Assembly (NCBI GenBank): GCA_905250025.1
Contig: CAJNOJ010000001.1
Coordinates: 1,550,001-1,614,000 of the forward strand
Length of the DNA: 64,000 bases
Source: Adineta ricciae
Lineage: Eukaryota; Rotifera; Eurotatoria; Adinetida; Adinetidae
Reading direction: 5' to 3'
The translations under genes were made by a program, and so were the position numbers. The notes beneath the pieces were generated by a model. That model did no database searches. It was given only the letters and a program-made list of their open reading frames with translations, and was not told where the DNA came from. Positions 34,332 through 45,200 of the stretch are shown here, in pieces (within the stretch, counting starts at the first letter, position 1; the number at the start of each line of letters is the position of its first letter).

Positions 34332-36164
34332 TTAGAATTTCATATCTTTGATTGATTTACAATGAAAACACCATTTTTCTTTGTAAAACTCTTCGACGCA
34401 CACTTTCGTCGATTGCCCATGGAATTGATAAGCGCCCTTCGACACTGCTCGAGTCAGAATTGTTTCATTACGAAGTTGTTCGAGCATCTTGTGTCGAATC
34501 TCAGCATTTTCTTGCATATGAACCAATTCATCAACTGTCAACTCAGATCGATGCAATAAACCACAAAGTATATTGAAAATGAATGTTTGTTCTTCACTCG
34601 TTGCACGACAGCGGAGTTTCTCGATTCGACGAAAAATATCATTCAAAGTTGCCAAACGAATCTCTGTATGAAAACAAACGATACGACTTCGTATCTAAAA
34701 CAATTCATTGAGAACATACCGGTAAATGATACACCACTTTCGATTTTCGTTGCGGCATTCTGTAAACTCTTCAAACGTCCACCGTACAGATCATAAACTT
34801 GTTTTGCCATATCTTTTGAAAGACTTCGCTTTTCCGTCAGGTACGTCATGGCTTCTTTTTCATTTAAATCTCCGATTTCGATAAACGACGAAGCACGAGT
34901 GATACTGCTTCGACCTAAAAAAAAATGAAAACGAGGGTTTAATCAAGAAACAGTTCTGTGCCATACCTTCCATTTGTTCTGGTGTTTCGCCGACTGATCC
35001 GACAAAAACTGTGACCCATGTGGAATCGTCAATGGCTGTTTTAGCTGTATCCTGCAGGATTTCCAACATTTTCTGATCTTTTCTCGCCAACGAATCACAG
35101 TTATCGAAGATTAAGACGGGTACGTGGCCGTATCTTTTCTTAAAATCAAGAGCGTATTGTTGAAATGAAATCAAAACACGTTCCCAACTGGCTTCCTTGC
35201 CTTAAACAATCTAATAGATGACATTGATGGAGACATCAGACTGCTTACCGTCATCTGGTGGCGAACCGAACATTTTCGATTCAATCCAATTGGACAGACG
35301 AAGATGTTCTTTGAAATGAAATCGTATTGCACGAGCAAAAGCAAATCCAAATTTTTCCGTATTTGAAGGAACTAAAACCAACGATAGAGGAAACTTCGTA
35401 TAGAAAATAAACTAATTAAGAACCATCAACGTAGATCACACCGCGACCAATTTTTCGTGCAGCTTGACGAATCAAAGTGGTTTTTCTGGAAAATGAAAAC
35501 GAACAGTTCGTTTATCTCATTTTACAGTCACCACTTACCCAACTCCATGATCACCAACGACGATGTAATATGATGAAACGAGTTTATCTTCTACAGGTCT
35601 CATAATAGATTCCAGCGTACTACACAATTCTCTTCGTTCTAATAATTGATCTTCTTTTATTTTGAAATTTGGACATGAGCCATGTCGAAACGTATATTTG
35701 ACCTCAAAATCATTTTTGATTTGCTCATAAATGACATAGCCAACACCGAAAACAACCTAGCAGACATACAAAATTCTTCGGAGAACAACGAATTCAAATG
35801 ACATACAAAAATAGCGATTGAATTGATGTGAGATGGAAAGTATTTTTTCACTAGTTTCTCAATAAACGATAATCGCTCCCATTCAGCCTTTTCCCGTTCT
35901 TTTCGTCCTTCTTTTGTTTCGATCACAGCTTTCACATCTCTTTTCTCTGATTTACCATCTTCTTTCTCAATTGGAAGCTTATCAAAATCAATTTTTTTCT
36001 CATGCTTTCCAATTTCATTAGTCAGGCAACGATAAATAACTTTATCAATTGTCTAAACGAACAAGAAAACAACATCTTATGATCTATATACGAAAACAAA
36101 ATTTTACTTGAGGACGTAAATGAACAACTGATTTTAAGTTGAACAACACATGCCGTAAATACAT
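34332..36164 (-). CDS. Membrane-anchored P-loop (AAA/STAND-like) ATPase resembling a family expanded in fungi
   Basis: About nine exons from the ATG at 36164 (36164-36108, 36052-35807, 35756-35539, then from 35485) to the stop at 34332. A charged Lys/Glu-rich N-terminal region (about residues 20-75) precedes one probable membrane helix, INSIAIFVVFGVGYVIYEQI. After a linker comes Walker A GDHGVGKTTLIR, then GRGVIYVDVPS, EASWERVL and Walker B HVPVLIFDNCDSL. A sensor-like WVTVFVGSVGE follows, then EIGDLNEKEAMTYL and a helical tail. The order GxHGxGKTT, G-V-I-Y-V-D-x-P, R/K-V-L-x-x-F, P-V-L-I-x-D-N, EIGDL matches uncharacterised ATPases I recall as very numerous in Rhizophagus-type fungi. The molecular role is unknown. 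Either shared ancestry or transfer is possible. Some middle exon edges are approximate. Confidence 0.75.
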
Positions 36165-36515
36165 ACTCGATGACCCTCAAGCAATCGAACGAAGCACTTG
36201 TTCGTACTCGTGAAGTAAAACTCACATTCAGGTTATGCTATGCTACGAAACTGTATTTATAAGCAATTGGTTCATATGCTCCAACTAGAATCCTATGCTT
36301 TGGCGATGATGGCAGCGACATCTGCTTACAACCACATTTGCTTATGCATTTTTTACTTCAGATCCATCCATGAAAGTTGAAATACAATTTGCCTTACTTA
36401 AAAACATGTCATTTATCAGACCCCATTGCTATATTATACCATTCTCGATACATAAAATGCGGATAGTAGTGATCCGTAGATAAGGCAAGTCTTTTGATAT
36501 AACCTATACACTGCA
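36165..36515. other. Divergent promoter region
   Basis: Separates the ATPase (minus) from the deaminase (plus). TATTATACC near 36433 is a possible core element for the plus-strand gene, but is not strong. No gene seen. Confidence 0.45.
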
Positions 36516-37110
36516 ATGTCGACTATTGATAATCATGATATTCATGTACCATTCATACAGACAGCAATTGAACTTTCGAAATCTGCTGTCGAGAATGGAA
36601 ATCATCCATTTGGTGCCTGTCTGGTTTCAAAAGATGGTGAAGTATTGCTAACTGCCCAAAATACATGTGCTACACCTGTCCGTGATGTTACTCGTCATGC
36701 AGAACTTAATCTGATTAGTATGGCAACACAGAAATTAAGTCAAGAGGTTCTTGAGCAATGTACGTTGTATACGAGCTGTGAGCCATGCCTAATGTGTACG
36801 GGTGCTCTTCGATGGAGCGGCATTCGAAAAATGGTATATGCACTTTCAAATGAAACTTTAGGCGTAAGTAGACTGTAGTTCGAGTGGAATAATTAAAATA
36901 AAAACGAAGAACGGATTCGGTTACAAAACAAAAACAAAATAGGCTGATAGACAATAGATATAATATGATTGTCTCTTTTAGAAACACGCAGGTTTTGATA
37001 GTCTTTTACCATGCCGACCATTGTTACCAGCACCGCAGTACACTGTCATTGGTCCTGTTCTTGAAAATGAAGCGGAGATAGTGCATACAAAATTTTGGTC
37101 AAAAGAATAA
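36516..37110 (+). CDS. Nucleoside deaminase of the CMP/dCMP deaminase fold (guanine deaminase-like)
   Basis: Exons 36516-36863 and 36982-37110 give 158 residues in phase. Zinc-site motifs are complete: TRHAEL (His ligand and catalytic Glu) and TSCEPCLMC (two Cys ligands). Upstream HPFGACLVSKDGEVL and downstream GALRWSGIRKMVYALSNE match bacterial-type free-standing nucleoside deaminases such as guanine deaminase GuaD and TadA relatives. It should deaminate a purine or pyrimidine base or nucleoside in the cytosol; the substrate is not fixed by sequence. The tRNA-editing TadA/ADAT2 group is the alternative, but the C-terminal part (GFDSLLPCRPLLPAPQYTV) does not fit it well. A minus-strand gene starts 350 bases upstream. 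Confidence 0.88.
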
Positions 37111-37199
37111 ATGATGTCACACATACACAAACATATTTTTCCTTCTGTTGTATTTTATCTGATTAAAACTAGTATGGATTTAGAGACGAAAACTGATGT

Positions 37200-37273
37200 G
37201 GTCCCTTAGCTCAGCTGGTTAGAGCGCCGTGCTAATAACGCGGAGGTCATGAGTTCGATCCTCATAGGGACCA
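37200..37273 (+). tRNA. tRNA-Ile (anticodon AAT)
   Basis: A full cloverleaf of 74 bases with no intron. The acceptor stem GGTCCCT pairs with AGGGACC, with discriminator A. The D-arm is GCTC/GAGC. The anticodon stem is CCGTG/CGCGG with loop CTAATAA (anticodon AAT, read as IAU after editing). The T-arm is ATGAG/CTCAT with TTCGATC. Internal A and B boxes (TAGCTCAGCTGG, GTTCGATCC) are intact. Confidence 0.96.
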
Positions 37274-37277
37274 AACC

Positions 37278-37286
37278 TTTTTTTTT
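37278..37286 (+). terminator. RNA polymerase III terminator of tRNA-Ile
   Basis: A run of nine T residues begins five bases after the tRNA end, the expected Pol III stop. Confidence 0.85.
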
Positions 37287-38373
37287 CAAAATTTTACACC
37301 TAATGAATCATGCTTTCCTTCGTCTACCTGACAAAATCAATATTACGAAACTATTTTTCGCTTTCTTCGCCTAACACAAAAAAACACAGCCACGATCTTC
37401 AATTTATCATCATGTTTCGTCTGCATACGTTGGCTTAACGTTTATTTAAAATGTGTCGTTTTTCCCCTATGTGCATTGGGATGATTGTTTTCCTTAGCGC
37501 TTATCAACAGGACATTCCTTTGTAGTCGGAAGTGGACATACTTGACTCGTTCAGCGTGAAATGTGTCATTTTGCTGTTTGAATGTACTGTTGTCTTACTG
37601 TCACTTATTTGATTAGAATCAATTGACACGTGCGTAGGTAAGATATGTGCCATTGCCAACGGAACGATTCCAATGGTATTATTGTGCGGCAGATTCAACT
37701 GTTATTGATTAGTGACAATCTGTTGATGTTCTCAGATATTCAGACGGCAAATAATTCGATTAGAAGTTGTCTTTATGTTTAACAATATCAATGGTGATGA
37801 CATAGCGGCAAATGTTAATAAACTTCCTTTTTAGTTGCTGTTTAATCTTCTGTTCATTTAATAATTCATTATGATTGATTAGTAACCGATGGTTGAATTT
37901 CTCAGATTTCGACTATTTTTCCTGATCATTAAGTTTCCTTGTGAGAAAAAACAACGGTTTCACTTTGCATTTCCTTCACAATAGATCAATCAACTTGAAC
38001 AATACTGAAATGATCAACCTTTAATGATCCATACGAATTCTGCCAAAAGGCTTGATGATTAGTGAGCAATTTTTCCTTTTCATTTTCTTCACACAATTGA
38101 TGTTTACATATCTAATGGATATCTATATATTGTCTTCAGTTCATTTGTAACTTATTGTCTGATGGCACATTGGGAAAATGTCTTGTTGTTATTGTTTTTT
38201 CTCTTTCTCTGATGGTGTCAAAGGCGTGTTCACTCAATACCGCCGACAATCCGGTAAATAGAAATGTGTGAATAAAATCAAAAAGTCCATCACGGTTTTT
38301 CTTCTTCAATATATATATATATATATTTACATAACAATCAGAAGAAAACACTGAAACAAAAAACATCGCATAA
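37287..38373. other. Intergenic between tRNA-Ile and INCENP
   Basis: About 1.1 kb, AT-rich, with an AT-dinucleotide run near 38310-38326. Two weakly similar segments (around 37703-37742 and 37874-37913) share TTGATTAGT and TTCTCAGAT blocks. No gene seen. Confidence 0.45.
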
Positions 38374-39183
38374 TCAGATGAATAGAGATTTGTTACTATT
38401 GTTCAAAGTTTCGTGAAAACTATCATCCAGTAGTTGCACTTTCGGTAACATTGAGTGGAGAATCGTACGTAAATGTGCAGGAGAACAATCCATAGAGTCA
38501 CCGAAGATTTCACTTGGATTTCGATGAAAATACAATTGATTACAAATAGCGATCTGTAACTCATTTTCTAAAATTCGAAGAGCGAACAAGTTGCAATGAA
38601 ATGATTTGCATCAATATGATTACTTCTCGCCCATTGTGGTATGGGTTTCTTTTGATTGGTACTTGTTTTCGTAGCAAATGTCAAACTATCATCATCGTCG
38701 TCGCCGTTGCTATCACCGTCATCGATATTCAGATGTAGAATCGTCATGTCGTAGTTATTCTGATGTTGATAATCTTCGAACGGTTTATTCTTATCAACAA
38801 TTGGTGGCTGTTGTTGATGTTGTTGTCTGAAAAAACAAAATTATGCCGGAAGGTAATTATTATTAATCTCACCTTGGTCGAAGTGAATGTTTCGGTTGAG
38901 CTTTTGTCTTTAATGCTTGAATACCCATCATTGGTTGTTGACGAACGGTTCGTGTCGATGGAGGCGGAGAAGGCGATTTGACTTCGAGAAGAAATCGAAA
39001 GACACTTTTGCGAACGTAATTAGGAATTGTATGAATAAGTCCATGATGATGATGATGTGGTTGCTGTTGTAATTTTTTCTTGAACAAAGTTTTCTTTTGA
39101 AATATTTGTTTGAATCGTGATGGATTTGGTGAGCGAGTTGGATGTTTAGTCGCAGAAAGGATCTCATGTGAACGAAGTTTCAT
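38374..39183 (-). CDS. INCENP: Short INCENP-like chromosomal passenger subunit (IN-box)
   Basis: Exons 39183-38873, 38826-38624 and 38567-38374 give 235 residues in phase. The diagnostic part is near the C-terminus: KKPIPQWAR, then ELQIAICNQLYFHRNPSEIFG. This reproduces the IN-box (P-I-P-x-W-A, L-x-x-A-I-x-x-Q-x-Y-x-x-x-x-x-x-x-x-x-F-G), which wraps and activates Aurora B kinase. The rest is basic (K-x-x-x-x-x-x-FKQIFQKKTLFKKK), His- and Gln-rich, then Asp-rich (GDDDDDS), with no long helix. Animal INCENP is usually far longer, with an N-terminal centromere-targeting helix and a central single helix. Neither is seen here. Either this is a reduced INCENP or upstream exons were missed. The TSS motif that normally follows the IN-box is not obvious. 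Confidence 0.8.
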
Positions 39184-41456
39184 TCCTAAAATCTATACTT
39201 TCATAAAACGAAAAAACAAATATCAATTCATTTCAAGTAATGAACATTCAACGAATGACCCATGTTTCCGCCGTTCGAACGTTAGACTTTTTTTTCTCTT
39301 TCTCTCCTCTCCTTTCGTTCTCTCATTAGCAATGCTGCTGCCGTTTTTTTTTTCTTTTTCTCTTTCTCCTGTTCAACGTATCATTAACACAGCACTCGAA
39401 TGATTGATTCGTATATGCGAATTGAAATCTCATCATTGAAAGGTGTATACATGCGAAACTAATTGTCTTGACTGGCAGACACAAAAAAAAACGAAAATGA
39501 GAAGCCACGCCTTTCGAGAAAAGGTGTAGGCGGAAAAAAAGGAAATTGAGACTTTTCTCGATGCCTCCCCGTCAACTTTTGTTTTTGTCTTTATCAATCT
39601 AGTGTTAAAATGTTCGTTAATTCACTCAAGTTTACAACGAAGAAAATAAACGCCGCTTGCGCCCGACGGCAAAATTCTATCAAAGTTACTTACTGAAGTT
39701 TGCGTGAGGATACTAAAGAAGATAAATGACTCGGATCATTTTCTTCTCTCTTGTTTTATATGTGTGCCTCAAATGAGAATGATTGCCGCCCGTTATATAT
39801 TTTTTTTATCGACTGTCACATGTGAGATGATGCATCTCGGAAGAGATCAGACGAAAACGTTAGGTCAAGTATCTGAACACTTGTACCAGTGACAGCTTGT
39901 CTTCTTCTCCTCCTTTTTTTTCTTCTCGATTGATTGGAAAGATTCCTCACACCTACTTTCCAATCTTGTTCAACGATGCATTCGATCAAGACAATGTGTC
40001 AAACGACAACTGTTGCTTGTTTCTGGACATCATCATCATCATCATCACGGCTAACACATCATAGTCATCATGTTTTTCCTTCTTTGTTCTTTTTGAACCG
40101 ATCACTTCTAAGTGCTACTCACAGACGTTCATAATGTGAGAAGATATTCATCTATGTATCGATTGCATCAGATGCAATATGTGGCATCAAACAGCGGAAG
40201 TACTAACCATCGAATGGCTGATATTAATATGTTTCCTTTCTAACGTTTGTCGTTTTCTTTTTATTATTTGAAATCAGTTTGCTTCTGTTTTTCGATGAAT
40301 CGATTGCTAAGACTCTTGAACAGTTCTAAAGTGCGTACAAGCAAAAAAAGATTGTTGAGTGACTATCGTGCAGAGATATGATATTCTTCTCTTTTTGTCA
40401 CTTGTCGGAATATTTTTCTCCAGGGACATTTCAAGTAGAACACAAATCGAATTGATAAATTCAGTCAAGATGATACATTCAATATACACGAAATGTGATA
40501 GTTACGACTCTCAGCGTGTGTTCAAATTCATCTTGTCAATATTTTATTTCAATAATCAACTTAGATTGGTTTATTTACTCATTCATTTGTAAAATATTAT
40601 TTACTTTGATCCGTATGATAATGAGACATGATCAAACCGAAAAATAAACATGCTTGCATTTGTCAACGGTTCATATGATTTGATTAATTTTGTTTCGTTA
40701 TCATTTCGAGATCTAGATATGTCCGATTGATTGTTGACTAGTCAGTGATTCATCTTGTTTGAAGTTTCTCGTTCGAATAGTTAACAGATGGTGACTGAGA
40801 ACATTTTCTTTTTCTCATTGGCTCAAATTGTTATTGTTCACCAATCGAATCAGTAAGAATCAAGGCATTTCGTCTTCCTTTTTTTATTTTGCTCAACAGA
40901 TCAAAAGATTATGCAGATGAGTGACTGAGTAAATATTTGCTTGACTAAGTGCATACATGAACGCGCGTTCAAAATGATCATCACTTACAGATGAAGCTAT
41001 TTCTAGAGTTGATTTCGATGATGTCATACACGCAAGTGTGGGCACGAGTCATGCCTCTTGATGTAGTGCGATGTAATGTGAATAAAATGATCGGCTATTG
41101 TGACGATTTCCTTGAGAAAATCTTATGTCACCTCGAGAGAAATCAATTCAATTGACAGGACATTGATGAGGAATTGAAGAGTCAGTTTATTGCAACGAGG
41201 AAAAGAAAACAATAGATGAATTGAAGAAAAGAAGTCGCGTTTAACGAACAGGGCAAGTGCGAATGAGTTGTTTGAAAGTGTGAAAATATAATGAATTATT
41301 TATATAGAATTACGTCGAGAAAGGTTTATTGCATCTTGCTGGTCGACTAGTGATCTTCAATCATTGATTGCTTCAAGTATGATAAGTGTTTTAATCGTTT
41401 CTTCCGTGTATAGACGTTGATCACATTTCGATTTGATCGAATACGCAATCAAATGT
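39184..41456. other. Long gene-poor intergenic stretch
   Basis: About 2.3 kb. T-rich and AT-rich sequence with short low-complexity frames only (39110-39403, 39704-39892, 39934-40134, 40359-40592). No splice-linked coding blocks, tRNA or repeat family recognised. INCENP promoter elements should lie at the left end. Confidence 0.5.
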
Positions 41457-42011
41457 TTATACTATAGGTGAAATCGAAAGTAACGAATGAGTTGAAGTAG
41501 TTTTCTCGACTTTGAATAATGATCTGAGAATGTTTTCGACAGATAATGACTGCTCGTTAGTAGCTAAACGATTGTTAAGTACATCAGTGATTAGACAATG
41601 AATGATTGCTGATGCAGTGCGATATACTGTTGGCTGGTTTGATGTCTGTTCAATGCTAAAGGAAGAAGAAGACAATTTATCATTCGATTGATTGCTTATT
41701 TTTTCGTTCGATCCAATTTTAGCTATTGGTTGATCATTGGGCCAAGGATCGCTATCACACGAGCACAATTGTTCGCTGTCCATGGATTCTTCTAGTTTAG
41801 CAACATTTTTCCGTTTCTTCTGACAAATGTAGCTTATGAGTTGCTCAAAAAAATCATTCGAATTTAGTTGATGAACTTCCAAAAGATCTTCGAGATTGAT
41901 TTCATTCCAGTTAAAAGTAGGTTTAACCGGAAACGAGTCCTCCTGCTTCTCGAGTGCAAACACTTGATCTTCCTTTACAATCTCTCGTTCAAGAGTACGT
42001 ACACGCTTCAT
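41457..42011 (-). CDS. Orphan protein, 184 residues
   Basis: One open frame whose ATG at 42011 is preceded by TTTCCGTAGAA, a splice acceptor, so a 5' untranslated exon or spliced leader is likely. I do not recognise it. The sequence is amino-acid diverse and looks coding. It has an acidic N-terminal helix region, FNWNEINLEDLLEVHQL (amphipathic, acidic and hydrophobic), FFEQLISYICQKKRKN (helix then basic patch), a Ser-rich middle and a helical C-terminus AIIHCLITDVLNNRLA. No membrane segment is clear. It lies 236 bases downstream of the QRICH2-like gene on the same strand. Confidence 0.55.
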   Translation of the reverse strand: MKRVRTLEREIVKEDQVFALEKQEDSFPVKPTFNWNEINLEDLLEVHQLNSNDFFEQLISYICQKKRKNVAKLEESMDSEQLCSCDSDPWPNDQPIAKIGSNEKISNQSNDKLSSSSFSIEQTSNQPTVYRTASAIIHCLITDVLNNRLATNEQSLSVENILRSLFKVEKTTSTHSLLSISPIV

Positions 42012-42247
42012 TTCTACGGAAAGAAAACAAGTTTGAAAATTACCATCGATTCATTCATCATCGCATAAATAGATAGACAGATTTAAGTGAGACAGTAATA
42101 GTAAAAAAAAACGAGAGAAATTTGAAATTGTGCAAAAGAAAATATGACAAGCGAAGAAGATATTGCATATGATGTGAATATAAAAATAAGCAAATACAAT
42201 AGTGAAATGAAAAGCAAATTTTTCGGGAGAGAAAGGTCTTTTCGCTT

Positions 42248-45200
42248 CTATGTGAATGATTCTTCTCGGGGTATAATTGATCCAAGATTGGGAATGGTAG
42301 GCGAGACACTATTTCGATCTTGATCATTACCGGGTGATTCACGTGGCTGTGATTGGTGATGAGGATCGGAACGAGATCGTAGCAGCGGCGGTGGAGGCGC
42401 AAGTAAAACAACCGAATTCTTTTTATGCAGATCGACGGCTGGCAGTTTGTCCACAGTAATTCTACCTTTGTAGATGACACCATCTTGACCTTTGATATCC
42501 ACTTCATTTCTAAATAGAAATTCAGTTAAGTACTGATAAGAGCAATGATATACTATGCCTGATTACCTGGCAAGTAAGGTTTCTTCAGGAACGGATGGTC
42601 TAAAATATGAGAGAGATCGTTACACATTTACGATGAAACGAACTATTTACTGAGTTTTAATTTGACGTTTGTATGGTAGAGTGGTTGTGTGCGAACCGCC
42701 ACATTGTCGCATTGCTGCGTAAACATCCGGTATGCCGCTACTGAAATCATTACTAAACTGTTGACTAGAATATATAAATATATATATATATATATAACAA
42801 CAGTAAAACGATCGAATGATGAGTTTACCTCTTTTGAAATTGCCGTATTTGATCGAGTTCGTAAGTTGTATACGGCCGGGGTGACTGGATAGGACGCATA
42901 GCCTGATTTACGGGTAGACTCGGCTGCTGTCTAGAACATTTAATTGCGCTAGTGAAAAGAAGATATGTGATGAGAACACGAACGGGTGCGGTTGAACGTC
43001 AATCGGACGATCACAGCTGATGCAGTGAAAACGAATAAGCTGTTTTCGTAAACCAGCCGCCTCATCTTCTGACATAACATGGACATGTTGCTGTTGTGTC
43101 TGCTGCTGCTGCTCTTTCTGTACAATCACAAAATATGAAACAGTTACACTCCGAGATATAAAAAGCAAAAATGAGTGTTTCTGACCATCTCTCACATTAC
43201 ATTTGTGCAAATAGCATGAACTGTCTCGATCATACAACTTACTGCTAATTTCTTCAATTTCTTCATTTGTTTATCCACATAATCCCGTAGTGCATCAAGT
43301 TCGGCACGATCTAATTTTTCATTTATATCACGATTGATCTTTTGTATGTCCTGCCTTTGTATATCATCCTAAAAGATATTCAACGAACAAAATTCAATCG
43401 AGACGAACATCGAGCGGCTCTCATCATACATGCACATGAAATTTCTGCAAACAATCGTTGATATTTTGCGATAGATCATTACAAGCAGCATTGAAATCTT
43501 TTTTCAAAACTCGAGTGTCCAAATCTCGTTTGTCTACTTTCTGTGAAAGAATTCGCATACTGATTGAATGTTATTCTAATCATTCATGTCCATATTTACC
43601 TTATCAAGTTCATTATTAACATTGATCTTATCAGCTTTTGTTTGATCTAATTGTTGAATTAATTTTTTCAAAGTCTAATGGAATAATATTTGATTTCATA
43701 TGATTTATCATGAAGCAAAAGACATATCAACTTACGTCAAGTTCGTCGTTTGATAAATTTCCTTTTTTAATTAAATCTTGAATTTGTTGTTTGAGCCGAT
43801 CCAAATCTTCACGTAAACGCTGCAAAGCTGTTCGAAAATCGGATAAATCACCGAACGAATCCGCTCTTGACTATAGAAAAAGCAAATCAACGAAACGATT
43901 TCATTCAAGAACAACCGTACCTGTACAGTCGTATTGTCTTTCTTGATGTCACCACCGGAGACAACATTCTACGAAAAACAAACGATCAAAATTATAGAAC
44001 ACAGATATGTTTTACAGATAATCGCTTATGATTATCATCAATCCAATTAGTTGTAAACAATATTTCAATAATTAGTTCAAATAAATCTTTGATTGGTTGA
44101 AATTTTCTACAGAAATGTTTTTCATAAACCCTTTTTAGTATCAACACACACACACTTAAGAAGCAATGAACGTATATTGGGTTCGTTAAATGTTCGTATT
44201 TGATAAAATACATAACGTAAATGAACACCTAATCTTTTCCAATTCATGCGATTTTGTGCAGACGTTAAAGGAAGGAAGACGCACTTTTTCTGAACTATGT
44301 TGATATTTGACATGAGCTAAAAAAATATAAGAACATCTGTTGTACCTCTCTTATCTCGATTCTGTCGTTCTATTTATTACTTGTTCAGTTAGCCAACATG
44401 ATGAATAAAATGATAAAGCTATTTTCTTCGTGCTTATTTAGCCTATCTTTCTCTCGCTTAGCAAAATCATATATTTCTCTTTTTGCTCTACTCCTTCTTC
44501 TTCTTCTTCTGTCTGACTCTCATTTGGATTGTGAACGCACGGTTGAAGGTGTCAAATCTACTCGTGAAGACCAGCATGATTCGTTGTAAGATTTCAAATC
44601 GTATTATGCTGCAATTTCACGATATGATTGACATCGCAAATGGAAAGGAGAACAACTTACGGTTGTTTCATGCGTTCGAATACCATCTAGATCTCGTTCG
44701 AATGCAGCAAGACGATCGAGAAAATCATTATGTTTTGTTTTATAATCATCAAATGCTTCTCGATTGAGCTTTTTTTCCTAAGAACAAAACAGAATGTTGC
44801 TCGGACGAATATTCATTAGTAATTCTGTACTTCAAGTGCATCGGTTAATTCTTTCAATTGTTCATATCGATCATTCAATGATCGGAGTTGTTCAAAAACA
44901 TCGGCTAATCCATCTGCCGATAATTCCTAAATAAATACGAGTTATTTTTAGATTGTGATGACGCACGAAGAAAAACCATTTTTGATTCAATCGAAGAAAT
45001 GAAATGTTTACGCGCTTACCTTTTCTCGTATTATCTAAAATAAAAAAAGAGTAGAATGTAAAAATTTCGAATCCATGATCAGTTTTATCTACTGTTTGAC
45101 TGTGCGCGGGAGATGATCGACTATTATCTCGTACGGAAAGTTTTTCCATTGATTGCCGAATGTCATTGAGTGCACCATCGAATTGAGTCCAGGTAACAAA

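Noticed and set aside
44122-44313. Possible QRICH2-like exon (minus strand) within the 692-base intron
   Set aside because: It has an acceptor in the right phase but its donor leaves phase 1 while the next exon needs phase 0.
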